From the NCBI GenBank assembly GCA_947626435.1, contig CANQSB010000013.1, positions 1 through 64,000 on the forward strand: a DNA stretch of 64,000 nucleotides. The letters run 5' to 3'. Within the stretch, counting starts at the first letter, position 1; each line of letters starts with the position of its first letter. The notes under the pieces are model-generated. The model was not told the DNA's origin, made no database searches, and saw only the letters and a program-made list of their open reading frames with translations. Position numbers and translations under genes: made by a program. Shown here piece by piece: positions 8,676 through 18,142 of the stretch. Source of the DNA: an uncultured Lachnospiraceae bacterium (lineage in GTDB: Bacteria; Bacillota; Clostridia; Lachnospirales; Lachnospiraceae).

Positions 8676-10850
8676 ATGAAAATGCGTTGGAAGAAGATTG
8701 TCGCAATTCTTGGCGCTGTGACAATTGTTGCAAGCTCAGGCAATCTAATGACAGTAAGAGCTGCTGAACAGCCAACAGAAAATGCTGTTGATGAAGTTTC
8801 TGATGAAAATGAGAAAGAGGGAACATTAGATTCTACAGATGAAAAAGAAACTTCGAGCTCTACGGAGGCAGAGAAAACATCAAATTCAGGAGAAGAACAA
8901 GGTGATTCAAACTCTGTGGATAAGGAAGAAACATCAGGTTCGCCAGAGGAAACAAGTACAGAGGATTCAGCAGATAAGACTTCTGAGGAAGACACAAAGG
9001 ATGAGAATGCATCAGAGGAGGAAACAGAAGGCGAGAGCGAGACTGAGTTGGAAGAAGATGGGATTATGCTTCTTTCAGAGGATGCCGATGGTGAAAATGG
9101 CGAATTAAAGGATGCTGATAGTGAAGATGGCGAATTGAAGGTTGCTGAGGAGCTTAGATGGAGTGATGAAATTCCCGGACAGGCAGTTTTTTATAATCCT
9201 AATGATGAAAATATTTCATATGAACTTCATTTATACAAAGATGGCAATTCATTAGGAGGTTGGTCAGGACCGATTGATGGAATCGGTGATGTGGAAGTTA
9301 ATACAGTCAGTAACATAATGGAATCGGGAGTGTATACATATAGGGTAGAGTTGTTTGCTTATGGAGTAAAACCGGATTATGACCTTTCTGACGGTTGTGT
9401 TTCAGAAGTTAGTAGTGATTTTGTATACACAAGACCGGATAGTGTTATAAGTATACCTCAAAATATAAAATGTGGTACTGATGGCAAGGTCACATGGGAT
9501 GCGGTTGAAAATGCGTACGGTTACTGGTCATGTCTGTATTATAAAGATGATAATCAGAATTATGTTATGGTAATGAGCAGAGGAAGAACTGATGCTTATA
9601 CAGACTGGTCAGACAAATTGGGTGAGGGATATGACTATTATGTAAATGTTAGGACTGTAAGCAATAATATAAATAAATATGCTAATAGTGAATGGTCTGA
9701 TTATATTCCGTTTGACACCAGTGCTGTAGGCGAAAAGGTTAGTGAAAAATTGAATGAAACGATTAGTGGAGTAACATCGGACAATGTAAGCGACCAAGTA
9801 CAGGCTGTAAAGAATGGTTTTAAGGACAATAAGGGTGAATTGCGTACAGCAATGCAGACTGACCCAAGTACACAGGGCATAATAGCAGATCTTGAAGAAA
9901 AATATATAGGAGAAAAGCATCTAACTGTTAATCCTGAAGTATCAGAAGATATTGGGATAGGCGCAAGTGAAGTAAAGGTGTTAGGCGCTGCATTAAATGC
10001 AACGGAAGAAGGCGGCAGTATTACATTTAATATGTCAAAGCCGGATGAGGAAACACAAAAGGATTTAATCACAAATAGCCATTTTAAAAACGCAATAGCA
10101 TTAAATTTTGACCTTTATGGTGCCGGAATTAAAGAAGGGGATGAACTTGCAATCCCTGTTACGATAACGATGCCTATACCGGAAGGAATAGAAGATGTTA
10201 ATTCGCTTGCAATTATTCATTATAAAAGTGACAATACAATTGATGAATATATTGAGCCCCATGTTAATGGCGATGGCACAATTTCCTTTACAGTAACACA
10301 CTTCAGCAATTTTGTATTTGGTGAAGACAAGCGGAGTTCAGGTAGCAATTCATCAAATTCAGGCAGCAGTTCATCTTCAGGCGATGACGATTCAGAATCG
10401 GTAAGTGTTGTTGACAACTCATGGAAACCGACAACACCTGATGAGATTAAGAGATATTCATTCTACAGCAGAGAAAAGGTAAACTATACGATGGATGTAA
10501 CAAATGCATATCCTGTAACAATCACAAATGCCATGCAAGGTAAGCTCTGCTTTGACTCCTTTGAGGCAGTGCTTGGTGATTACACGATAGGCAGGACATA
10601 CAATATCTTTCCAAGTACAAACGGAAAGGCTGTATACAAAATGCCGACAGCAGCAAAAATAACGCTGACAATACCAAACGGCTTACAGAAGGCAAACAGA
10701 GAGTACAAGATGATATGCGTTACGGAGAAAGGTCTGCCGATAGTGCTTGACGATATCGACACGAATCCCAATACGATAACCTTCTCGACAGACAGTTATT
10801 ATGCGTTTGCACTTATCTATAAAGACGCGGCGCCATCGAACTTGAATTAA
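8676..10850 (+). CDS. Secreted acidic repeat-linker surface protein, function unknown
   Basis: 724 residues. Residues 1-29 are a Sec signal peptide (MKMRWKKIVAILG, hydrophobic core, cleavage near VRAAE). Residues 30-155 are low complexity, rich in Ser, Glu, Asp and Thr, and end with a short duplication (ENGELKDADS / EDGELKVAEE). Two FN3-like beta segments follow (about 160-350), then a beta-rich region (380-560), a Ser/Asn/Gly linker (about 556-580) and a C-terminal domain rich in Tyr and Thr. No LPXTG sorting signal, S-layer repeats or catalytic motif is seen. AGGAGG precedes ATG 8676, and the gene has its own promoter and terminator. A cell-surface or extracellular adhesin-like role is plausible but unproven. 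Confidence 0.7.
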   Translation: MKMRWKKIVAILGAVTIVASSGNLMTVRAAEQPTENAVDEVSDENEKEGTLDSTDEKETSSSTEAEKTSNSGEEQGDSNSVDKEETSGSPEETSTEDSADKTSEEDTKDENASEEETEGESETELEEDGIMLLSEDADGENGELKDADSEDGELKVAEELRWSDEIPGQAVFYNPNDENISYELHLYKDGNSLGGWSGPIDGIGDVEVNTVSNIMESGVYTYRVELFAYGVKPDYDLSDGCVSEVSSDFVYTRPDSVISIPQNIKCGTDGKVTWDAVENAYGYWSCLYYKDDNQNYVMVMSRGRTDAYTDWSDKLGEGYDYYVNVRTVSNNINKYANSEWSDYIPFDTSAVGEKVSEKLNETISGVTSDNVSDQVQAVKNGFKDNKGELRTAMQTDPSTQGIIADLEEKYIGEKHLTVNPEVSEDIGIGASEVKVLGAALNATEEGGSITFNMSKPDEETQKDLITNSHFKNAIALNFDLYGAGIKEGDELAIPVTITMPIPEGIEDVNSLAIIHYKSDNTIDEYIEPHVNGDGTISFTVTHFSNFVFGEDKRSSGSNSSNSGSSSSSGDDDSESVSVVDNSWKPTTPDEIKRYSFYSREKVNYTMDVTNAYPVTITNAMQGKLCFDSFEAVLGDYTIGRTYNIFPSTNGKAVYKMPTAAKITLTIPNGLQKANREYKMICVTEKGLPIVLDDIDTNPNTITFSTDSYYAFALIYKDAAPSNLN

Positions 10851-10869
10851 TTATATAGCATTTGTTAAG

Positions 10870-10906
10870 CTCCGAAGTGGAAAGACATCCACTTCGGAGT
10901 TTTTTT
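10870..10906 (+). terminator. Rho-independent terminator after the surface protein gene
   Basis: An 11-bp perfect stem CTCCGAAGTGG / CCACTTCGGAG with an 8-base loop, followed by seven T. Confidence 0.9.
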
Positions 10907-10939
10907 GCATAAATGTGCGAATTGTCCAAATTTTCCTAT

Positions 10940-10968
10940 TTTACAAACACAATCAAATAAATTATAAT
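10940..10968 (+). promoter_or_regulatory. Sigma-A promoter for hflX
   Basis: TTTACA (10940-10945), a 17-base spacer and consensus TATAAT (10963-10968), about 55 bases upstream of hflX. Confidence 0.75.
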
Positions 10969-11023
10969 GTATTTATAAAATCCAGACCCAAAGCCTAAAT
11001 ATGAAAGCAGGAGATATATTTAT

Positions 11024-12286
11024 ATGGAAAGAGCAATGATAATAGGCGTAAACATAGATAAAAGCGTCAGCGCCTTTGAGCTTGCGATGGATGAGATGTC
11101 AAGTCTTGCCGAGGCATGTGATATGGAGGTTGTAGGGCGCATAGAGCAGCATATGGAAAGGGCAAACACAGCCACTTACATAGGCAGCGGCAAGGTCAGG
11201 GAGGCGCGCGAAATGGCGGATGCGTTGGAGGCGGATGTCATTATATTTGACAATGGACTGACTCCGATACAACTGAGAAACCTGCAAAACGAGCTTGACT
11301 ATCCTGTAATGGACAGGACTACCCTGATACTTGAAATATTTTCAAGACGGGCAAAGACAAGGGAGGCTAAGCTGCAGGTAGAAACGGCAAGGCTTCAATA
11401 TATGCTTCCGCGTCTTGTTGGTCTGCACAAGGCGCTTTCGAGGCAGGGTGGCACTAGCGGAGCCATGAGCAGCAGAGGCGCAGGCGAAAAGAAAATAGAA
11501 CTTGACAAAAGACGGCTTGAACAGCGTCTAGCCACTATGAGGCGGGAGCTTGCGGGAATATCTGATGAAAGAAAGACGCAGCGCAAGCAGCGCGCGTCGT
11601 CTAATCTTCCGAGAGTGGCGCTTGTCGGCTATACCAACGCGGGCAAGTCAACCATCATGAATCTGCTGCTATCGGCGTTTGTGGAAGACGAGGGAAAGCA
11701 GGTGCTTGAGAAGGATATGCTTTTTGCGACACTTGACACGACCGTAAGAAAAATAGCGCCGCCAAACAGAAACGCTTTCCTGCTTTCTGATACGGTCGGA
11801 TTTATCTCCAATCTGCCGCACAATCTGATAAAGGCATTCCGTTCGACGCTTGATGAGCTGCGGGAGGCGGATTTGCTTTTGCAGGTGATTGATTATTCTG
11901 ATGAAAACCACGCGGAGCATATGAAGGTTACGAGCGAAACGCTAAAGGAGCTTGGCGCGGGCAATATACCGATGCTTTATATTTTTAACAAGGCAGACCT
12001 GTGTGGGATGGGGCGGCTTGCGGCGGTTCAAGGCGAGGACAGGCTGTATATGTGCGCAAAATCTGAAAACAGCATTGACGCGCTGCTGTCGCTTATCGAA
12101 CAGAAGCTTTCAGGCGGGTACAGGGAATGCGAGCTGCTGATACCATATAAGAGAGGAGACATAATGTCTTATCTGAATGAGAATTCTGCGGTATATGAAA
12201 CGGATTACAGAGAGGACGGCATATATATGAGAGCGAGGCTGACTGTTGAAGATGCGGGACGGTATGCGCAGTATGTGATTGCTTAG
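11024..12286 (+). CDS. hflX: GTPase HflX
   Basis: Ribosome-associated GTPase that splits stalled or stress-damaged 70S ribosomes. The 420-residue protein has the HflX N-terminal domain (MIIGVNIDKS, YIGSGKV, FDNGLTPIQLRNL) and the Gly-rich linker GTSGAMSSRGAGE. The GTPase domain shows G1 GYTNAGKST, G3 DTVGFISNLPH and G4 NKAD. A coiled-coil segment (about 155-190) links the two. The ribosome binding site is GCAGGAG. It has its own promoter and is not obviously joined to the next gene. Confidence 0.95.
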   Translation: MERAMIIGVNIDKSVSAFELAMDEMSSLAEACDMEVVGRIEQHMERANTATYIGSGKVREAREMADALEADVIIFDNGLTPIQLRNLQNELDYPVMDRTTLILEIFSRRAKTREAKLQVETARLQYMLPRLVGLHKALSRQGGTSGAMSSRGAGEKKIELDKRRLEQRLATMRRELAGISDERKTQRKQRASSNLPRVALVGYTNAGKSTIMNLLLSAFVEDEGKQVLEKDMLFATLDTTVRKIAPPNRNAFLLSDTVGFISNLPHNLIKAFRSTLDELREADLLLQVIDYSDENHAEHMKVTSETLKELGAGNIPMLYIFNKADLCGMGRLAAVQGEDRLYMCAKSENSIDALLSLIEQKLSGGYRECELLIPYKRGDIMSYLNENSAVYETDYREDGIYMRARLTVEDAGRYAQYVIA

Positions 12287-12316
12287 ATTATTATATTTGA
12301 TTTGGGCAATGATTCA

Positions 12317-12416
12317 CTATATGCAGAATTAACAGGAATGATGACGTAACTTTGATATGGCTTTAAATGAGATGAAATTGTTCGCTATACACAGAATTAA
12401 CGGGAATGGTGATACG
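12317..12416 (+). repeat. Imperfect direct repeat ahead of the DUF3810 gene
   Basis: Two blocks, 12317-12346 (CTATATGCAGAATTAACAGG, then AATGATGACG) and 12385-12416 (CTATACACAGAATTAACGGG, then AATGGTGATACG), match along about 30 bases. The second block supplies the GGTGAT ribosome binding site of the next gene, so the first may be a duplicated start region. Confidence 0.55.
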
Positions 12417-12417
12417 G

Positions 12418-13566
12418 ATGCGCAGAAAAATATACATTGGCGGATTTATTTTGGTAATACTTATCAATATTCTGGCTTGGAACAGCCCAAGCTTCTGTGA
12501 CTGGCACATAAAGCATATACTGCCGCTAATCCTGAATACCTATGGACGATTCACAAGCCTTGTTCCGTTTAGCGCGGGCGAAGCAATGCTTGTCTTGGCA
12601 GTGTTCATTACGCTGTTTGGAATTATATTCTTTATATGGAGCATGGTAAAAAGAAGTAAATTCAAAAAGGCGGTAAAAATATACTGGAAAGCATATGCGT
12701 GGATATTCTGGGCGGTATGCTGGATTATGACGTTAAATTGTTCAATATTTTACCATGCGCCTGATTTTGAACAGCGCTATCTTACATATGATGGTGGAGG
12801 AAATGAGACTAGCACCGACGGCGGAAACAATGAGAAAGATAAAAAAATGTATTCAAATGAAGAACTTGCCGCCCTGCGCGATTACATAGTCGTTCATTGC
12901 AATGAACTTGCGCAGACCTTTACACGTGATGAAAACGGATATATAATCTATGGTAAGGATTTATTTGAACTGTCGCGTGAAGCAATGCGGAAGCTTGGGA
13001 CGGAATACGAGCTATTAAACGGATATTATGTGACACCCAAATATTTGAAAATGTCCGCCTTCTTCACGCAGCAAAACATAATGGGCTATTATTTCCCGTT
13101 TTCAATGGAGGCAAACATCAATTCAATGATGTACATCGCAAATGTGCCTGTGACGGTCTGCCACGAGCTTGCGCATACCAAGGGCTTTCTAAATGAAGAC
13201 GATGCGAATATGATAGGCTATCTTGCCTGCATAAAATCAGACGATAAATTTATGCAGTACAGCGGGTATTTAAGTGTGCTGAACTATGTCAACAACGAAT
13301 TTTACTATTTAATAGGCAAAGACGCGGCGGTTTATAAAAATCATGCACAAATAAGCAGCCTTGTAAGTCACGACAATATTTTTCTCACCCCCGCAGAAAA
13401 CGCCAAAGTGGAGCAGAAAGCAGTCATAAAAACGGAAACGGTGAGAGAGGTTTCAAACATGTTTACGGATACGGTGCTTAAATTAAACGGCGTCGAGGAA
13501 GGCCGAAAGCAGTATGACGGGGTCGTTAATCTGCTTTTGCAGTATTATGACGGCGAGCTGTATTGA
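12418..13566 (+). CDS. DUF3810 membrane protein with HExxH motif
   Basis: 382 residues. The first third is membrane-embedded: hydrophobic segments at about 5-25, 45-75 and 95-115, with a short loop between. The rest is extracytoplasmic and contains VTVCHELAHTKGF followed by NEDDANMIGYLAC. This is a zincin-like HExxH with a downstream Glu/Asp cluster, typical of DUF3810, a predicted metallopeptidase-like family without a proven substrate. I prefer ATG 12418 (MRRKIYIGG) with GGTGAT just upstream; ATG 12406 lacks a ribosome binding site. No partner gene is evident. Confidence 0.8.
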   Translation: MRRKIYIGGFILVILINILAWNSPSFCDWHIKHILPLILNTYGRFTSLVPFSAGEAMLVLAVFITLFGIIFFIWSMVKRSKFKKAVKIYWKAYAWIFWAVCWIMTLNCSIFYHAPDFEQRYLTYDGGGNETSTDGGNNEKDKKMYSNEELAALRDYIVVHCNELAQTFTRDENGYIIYGKDLFELSREAMRKLGTEYELLNGYYVTPKYLKMSAFFTQQNIMGYYFPFSMEANINSMMYIANVPVTVCHELAHTKGFLNEDDANMIGYLACIKSDDKFMQYSGYLSVLNYVNNEFYYLIGKDAAVYKNHAQISSLVSHDNIFLTPAENAKVEQKAVIKTETVREVSNMFTDTVLKLNGVEEGRKQYDGVVNLLLQYYDGELY

Positions 13567-13604
13567 GGGCTTGAAACATAATCATTCAAATGTCTAATTA
13601 AATC

Positions 13605-13735
13605 TTGCAAAAGCTTCCTTGATAACGCAGAATTTGGGTGAAATATACAAAATAAGCGGTGCCTTGTGGAGCACCACGCCGCGTTTTTATATATTTCACA
13701 CAAATTCGGACAGTTTAGAATACATTCTGCAAACG
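13605..13735 (+). repeat. Dispersed palindromic intergenic repeat, copy B
   Basis: It starts at TTGCAAAAGC and ends near CTGCAAACGC. It contains AATTTGGGTGAAATATACAA, the hairpin GGTGC / GCACC, and the mirrored TATATATTTCACACAAATTC. It lacks the central GTACTGTATC palindrome of copies A and C. It fills the gap before the DUF2974 gene. A spurious reading frame (13619-13855) crosses it. Confidence 0.75.
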
Positions 13736-13781
13736 CAGATGCCTACTGTTAGTCTAAATAATGAAAGGAGGATGTTTTATA

Positions 13782-14939
13782 ATGGGAAATGTAATCTCAT
13801 ATATAGAAGAATTTGGAGGCTATACTTTTGTGGAAAAGCCAATGTGCGAGCTTGACGGGCTGATTTTATCGCACTTATCATACTATGTCTACGACGGCAT
13901 AGTGCCGACGCTTGAGGAAGCGCCCGCCTCCATAAAGCTTGAGGACTTGGGGCGCGATATCGACAAGGAAAATTTTATCTCCGTAAAATGGGAGCTTGAA
14001 AAAAACCGCGAGCTTTTTGAAAAAGTGACAAGCTCACGCCGCTATAGGAGCGCCCGCGCCTGCTTTTATGTGCACGAAACAGACAACGACAGCGCGGTGC
14101 AGTTTGGCGCAGTGACATTTGTCTTGGGAAACGGAGATGTATTCGTATCATTTAGAGGAACAGACGACGAACTTATAGGTTGGAAAGAAGACTTTTACAT
14201 GGCATGCAGAGCGCCCGTAGGAGCGCAACTCAGAAGCGCAGAATACCTAAACCACATCGCAGAGCATTTCACCAAGCGCAAAAATCTAAGACTGTATCTG
14301 GGCGGTCATTCCAAAGGCGGCAACCTCGCCGTATACGCCGCCATGTGCTGTGACGACCATGTAAAACATAAAATAGCGCGCATCTACGACATGGACGGTC
14401 CCGGCTTTCACCCCGAATTTATGAAACATCTCGACTACGACAGCGTAAGGGACAAAATATTCAAAATAGTCCCCGACGGCTCTTTCGTCGGTCTGCTCAT
14501 GGAAACAAGGACGGACTACACGCTTATAAAAAGCACCCAAATCGGACTATCCCAGCATGTAACGCTCTCATGGTGCGTAGAAGGCGACAGCTTCGTTCGC
14601 TCTGATGCCGCCGACCCATCCCGCAAAGCACTGTACGACAAAATCAACCAATGGATTTACGACATGAGCAGAGAACAGGTTGACAATTTCACCGAAAACC
14701 TTTTCAAACTCATAGAAATCACAGAAGCCAGCACCCTCACAGACCTAAAAACCGTAATGCCCGACGCCCCCAAAAAGCTTCACAACATAGGCATCGAATA
14801 CAGAAAAATGGACGAAAAAACAAAACACATCTTCTGGGAGATAAGCGTCTTCATCATGGAAGTAGCCGCCCAGGACCAACAAGACCGCATAAAAAAATCC
14901 AAAACCCTAGAAAAAATCAGACAACATATAGAGGCATGA
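13782..14939 (+). CDS. DUF2974 (Mbeg1-like) alpha/beta hydrolase
   Basis: 385 residues with the family's usual opening (VISYIEEFGGYTFVEKP, then LDGLILSHLSYYVYDGIVP). A lipase-like nucleophile elbow GGHSKGGNLAVYAA gives Ser as the probable nucleophile. FVSFRGTDDELIGWKEDF is the usual pre-nucleophile segment. The frame opens at 13761, but that ATG is inside the ribosome binding site (AAAGGAGG), so ATG 13782 is the start. No signal peptide is seen. The substrate is unknown; a cytoplasmic lipase or esterase is a family-based guess. Confidence 0.8.
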   Translation: MGNVISYIEEFGGYTFVEKPMCELDGLILSHLSYYVYDGIVPTLEEAPASIKLEDLGRDIDKENFISVKWELEKNRELFEKVTSSRRYRSARACFYVHETDNDSAVQFGAVTFVLGNGDVFVSFRGTDDELIGWKEDFYMACRAPVGAQLRSAEYLNHIAEHFTKRKNLRLYLGGHSKGGNLAVYAAMCCDDHVKHKIARIYDMDGPGFHPEFMKHLDYDSVRDKIFKIVPDGSFVGLLMETRTDYTLIKSTQIGLSQHVTLSWCVEGDSFVRSDAADPSRKALYDKINQWIYDMSREQVDNFTENLFKLIEITEASTLTDLKTVMPDAPKKLHNIGIEYRKMDEKTKHIFWEISVFIMEVAAQDQQDRIKKSKTLEKIRQHIEA

Positions 14940-15000
14940 CAGAGAACGCAAGCGTTTTTCTACTTGTAATTTTGTCGCGGCGACTGGGGTAGTAATCAAA

Positions 15001-15014
15001 TGAAACCGTTTACA
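15001..15014 (+). promoter_or_regulatory. cre site (CcpA operator), perfect consensus match
   Basis: TGAAACCGTTTACA fits the catabolite-responsive element consensus TGWAANCGNTNWCA at every position. It lies 40 bases upstream of the -35 box of the hexuronate promoter. CcpA regulation of sugar-acid catabolic operons is common in Firmicutes; the gene for CcpA is not in this window. Confidence 0.7.
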
Positions 15015-15054
15015 AAAAATTTCTAAAGAAATTGCTAAAGCAAATTAAAGGTAG

Positions 15055-15083
15055 TTGACTTTCTAACTAAAACGATATAAAAT
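15055..15083 (+). promoter_or_regulatory. Sigma-A promoter of the hexuronate operon
   Basis: TTGACT (15055-15060), a 17-base spacer and TAAAAT (15078-15083), upstream of uxaB and between the two operator-like palindromes. Confidence 0.7.
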
Positions 15084-15089
15084 TTAATA

Positions 15090-15103
15090 TGTAAGTGCTT
15101 ACA
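15090..15103 (+). promoter_or_regulatory. Palindromic operator at the transcription start, LacI/cre type
   Basis: TGTAAGTGCTTACA is a dyad with 6-bp arms around TG. It differs from the cre consensus at one position, and its place at about +1 to +14 suits a repressor. A LacI-family uronate regulator or a second CcpA contact are both possible. Confidence 0.55.
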
Positions 15104-15167
15104 GAAAATACCATATATTGATGTCACCACAGCGCCTACAAACAATAAATTGATAGGAGATAAGAAA

Positions 15168-16628
15168 ATGGAATTATTGAACGCGGCTAAGACCGGAAAA
15201 AAGACAAGACCTATTAAGGTGCTTCAGTTTGGCGAAGGCAACTTCCTACGTGCTTTTGTCGATTATTTCATCGACATAGCAAATGAAACAGGTAAATTCG
15301 ACGGCGACATAGTTCTGGTAAAACCCATTGATTTTGGAAATCTCGATATGTTCCACAATCAGGATTGCCAGTACACAGTATGCCTGCGCGGTATCGTAGA
15401 CGGCGAGCCGAAAGTAATCAAGAGAGTAGTCACAAGCGTTGCAGACGCAGTTGACGCTTATAAAGAGTATGAGAAGTACGACGGCTACGCAAAGCTTGAC
15501 TCCCTGAGATTTATTGTTTCAAACACGACAGAGGCAGGAATCGTTTACGACGACAGCGATAAATTCGAGAGCAACCCTCCCAAGACATATCCCGGCAAGC
15601 TCTGCAAGCTGCTCTACACAAGATATAAGCATTTCAATGGAGCTGCAGACAAGGGACTTATCATTCTTCCCGTAGAGCTCATTGACGACAACGGTATTCA
15701 TCTGAAAGAGTGCGTAGTAAAATTTGCAAAGCTCTGGAACCTCGAGGACGGCTTTACCAAGTGGCTTGACGATGCATGCGTATTCACATCTACATTAGTA
15801 GACCGCATTGTTACAGGCTATCCCAGAGACGAGGCAGAGGAAATCTGGAAAGACTTAGGCTATCAGGACAATATCGTGGTAACAGCCGAGCCGTTTGGTC
15901 TGTGGGTAATCGAAAGCTCAAAGGATATAAGCAAGGAGCTCCCGCTTCCCGACGCAGGACTTCCCGTAATATACACAGACAATCAGAAACCGTACAAGCA
16001 GAGGAAAGTGCGCATTTTAAACGGCGCCCACACTTCATTCGTGCTTGCATCATATCTTGCTGGCAACGATTATGTAAGAGAGTCTATGGAAGACGAGATA
16101 ATCGGCAAGTTTATGCATGACACGATTTATAATGAAGTTATCCCGACGCTCGACCTTCCCAAGGAAGATCTGATTAACTTTGCAGAGGCAGTAGACGGCA
16201 GATTTAAGAATCCGTATATAAAGCATGCGCTCCTTTCAATTTCGCTCAATTCCGTATCAAAGTGGAGAGCAAGATGCCTTCCTTCACTGCTTGAGTACAT
16301 CAACAGAAAGGGCGAGCTTCCCAAGCATCTTACCTTCTCTATCGCGGCGCTCATGGCGTTCTACACAGGCAGCGAAATCCGTGAGAAGGCGCTTATCGGA
16401 CACAGAGACGGACAGGAGTACAATATCCTTGATGACGCGGCAGTGCTTGAATTCTTTGCGGCAAACAGCGCTAAACCTTCAAAAGAGTTTACGGATTTGT
16501 ACCTTAGCAATGCGGACTTCCATGGTCAGGATCTGACAAAGGTTGCAGGACTTGCTGACGCGGTAGCCTCTTACCTTGACGATATTAGGACACTTGGCAT
16601 GAGAAAAGCTTTGGAGAAGAATTTTTAA
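15168..16628 (+). CDS. uxaB: Tagaturonate reductase
   Basis: Reduces D-tagaturonate to D-altronate with NADH in galacturonate breakdown. 486 residues of the mannitol dehydrogenase/UxaB family. The Rossmann start is IKVLQFGEGNFLRAFVDYFI; FIVSNTTEAGI and the C-terminal LNGAHTSFVLASYLAG (with the conserved LNGxHT, here ILNGAHTS) follow. ATG 15168 has ATAGGAGAT 8 bases upstream and is preferred to ATG 15150, which precedes that ribosome binding site. First gene of the hexuronate cluster, 22 bases ahead of uxaA. Fructuronate reductase (uxuB) is related, but the pairing with altronate dehydratase favours uxaB. Confidence 0.9.
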   Translation: MELLNAAKTGKKTRPIKVLQFGEGNFLRAFVDYFIDIANETGKFDGDIVLVKPIDFGNLDMFHNQDCQYTVCLRGIVDGEPKVIKRVVTSVADAVDAYKEYEKYDGYAKLDSLRFIVSNTTEAGIVYDDSDKFESNPPKTYPGKLCKLLYTRYKHFNGAADKGLIILPVELIDDNGIHLKECVVKFAKLWNLEDGFTKWLDDACVFTSTLVDRIVTGYPRDEAEEIWKDLGYQDNIVVTAEPFGLWVIESSKDISKELPLPDAGLPVIYTDNQKPYKQRKVRILNGAHTSFVLASYLAGNDYVRESMEDEIIGKFMHDTIYNEVIPTLDLPKEDLINFAEAVDGRFKNPYIKHALLSISLNSVSKWRARCLPSLLEYINRKGELPKHLTFSIAALMAFYTGSEIREKALIGHRDGQEYNILDDAAVLEFFAANSAKPSKEFTDLYLSNADFHGQDLTKVAGLADAVASYLDDIRTLGMRKALEKNF

Positions 16629-16650
16629 TGAAAGTCATATGGGGGTTTAA

Positions 16651-18132
16651 ATGGCAAATTTAATAAAAATAAATGAAAACGATAATGTGGCTGTAGCGCT
16701 GGAGGTTATTCCTGCTAATACTACGGTAAACGTGAACGGCGAGAGCGTTACGACCACAATGGAAATCCCCGCGGGGCATAAATTCGCGCTTTGCGATATG
16801 CCCGAGGGTACGCCTGTCATAAAGTACGGCTTTAGAATCGGCAACACGACGACAGCCGTAAAGAAAGGTGAATGGATTCATACCCACAATATCAAGACGG
16901 GTCTTGGGGATTTGCTTGAATACACATATGAGCCAAGCTTTGCGGAGGAGAAATTTACCGATGACGTGACCTTTATGGGTTACAATCGCGACAACGGCAA
17001 GGTAGGTGTAAGAAATGAGATTTGGATTATACCGACAGTCGGCTGTGTAAACAATGTTGCAAGCAAAATCGCCGAGCTTTCGCAGGGACTTGTGAGAGAA
17101 AACATTGAAGCGGTATGCGCATTTCCACACCCTTACGGCTGCTCACAGATGGGCGACGACCAGGAGCACACAAGACAGATACTTGCCAATCTCATAAACC
17201 ACCCGAACGCAGGCGGAGTGCTTGTTCTGGGGCTTGGCTGTGAGAACAGCAATATTGACGTCTTAAAGGGCTATATGGGAGAGATAAATCCTGATAGGGT
17301 TAAATTCCTCGTAGCCCAGGAAAGCGACGACGAGATAGCAGAGGGCGTCGAGATTGTAAAGGGTCTTGCCGAATATGCCGCTCAGTTTAAGAGAGAGCCG
17401 ATAAGCGTGTCAAAGCTTGTCGTTGGCATGAAGTGCGGTGGCAGCGATGGATTTTCAGGCATCACAGCAAACCCCACAGTGGGGCGCTTTTCAGATATTC
17501 TTATCAGCAAAAAGGGTACAACCATACTTACCGAGGTTCCCGAGATGTTCGGCGCGGAGACAATCCTTATGAACCGCTGCGCAAACAAGGAGCTTTTTGA
17601 CAAGACGGTTGACCTGATTAACGACTTTAAGAATTATTTCAAGAGCCACAACCAGACAATATATGAAAATCCCTCACCAGGCAATAAAAAGGGCGGTATC
17701 TCAACTCTCGAGGACAAGTCACTTGGCTGCACGCAGAAGTCAGGTAGTGCTATTGTAAAGGGAGTGCTTGCTTATGGCGAGGTTGTGAGCACGCCAGGAC
17801 TTAACCTGCTCAGCGCGCCGGGCAATGACCTTGTAGCTGCGACAGCGCTTGCGGCAAGCGGAGCTCATATCGTGCTGTTTACTACAGGCAGAGGCACGCC
17901 ATTTGCATGTCCTGTGCCTACCATGAAGATTTCGAGCAATTCAAGGCTTGCGGGCAAGAAGGACAATTGGATTGACTTCAATGCTGGCGTAGTCGCGGAG
18001 GGCGAGGATTTAGATGCGGCAGGCAAGAGGCTCTTTGACGAGGTGGTTGCTATTGCTTCGGGCAAAGAGGTAAAGAGCGAGCTTGCAGGTTTTCATGATA
18101 TGGCAATCTTTAAGCAGGGCGTTACACTCTAA
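16651..18132 (+). CDS. uxaA: Altronate dehydratase
   Basis: Dehydrates D-altronate to 2-keto-3-deoxygluconate (KDG). 493 residues, the fused form: an N-terminal SAF domain (about 1-90, with GEWIHTHNIKTGL) and the C-terminal UxaA catalytic part. In the latter, GYNRDNGKVGVRNEIWIIPT, VCAFPHPYGCSQMGDD, CGGSDGFSGITANP and PGNDLVAATALAASGAH are visible. The Cys and His residues in these blocks are the likely metal ligands. It follows uxaB by 22 bases with GGGGG as ribosome binding site. A repeat element separates it from the KDG kinase gene. Confidence 0.93.
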   Translation: MANLIKINENDNVAVALEVIPANTTVNVNGESVTTTMEIPAGHKFALCDMPEGTPVIKYGFRIGNTTTAVKKGEWIHTHNIKTGLGDLLEYTYEPSFAEEKFTDDVTFMGYNRDNGKVGVRNEIWIIPTVGCVNNVASKIAELSQGLVRENIEAVCAFPHPYGCSQMGDDQEHTRQILANLINHPNAGGVLVLGLGCENSNIDVLKGYMGEINPDRVKFLVAQESDDEIAEGVEIVKGLAEYAAQFKREPISVSKLVVGMKCGGSDGFSGITANPTVGRFSDILISKKGTTILTEVPEMFGAETILMNRCANKELFDKTVDLINDFKNYFKSHNQTIYENPSPGNKKGGISTLEDKSLGCTQKSGSAIVKGVLAYGEVVSTPGLNLLSAPGNDLVAATALAASGAHIVLFTTGRGTPFACPVPTMKISSNSRLAGKKDNWIDFNAGVVAEGEDLDAAGKRLFDEVVAIASGKEVKSELAGFHDMAIFKQGVTL

Positions 18133-18142
18133 TTATTAAGAA

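Noticed and set aside
13619-13855. 78-codon open frame before the DUF2974 gene
   Set aside because: It runs through repeat copy B and into the start of the DUF2974 gene in another frame.
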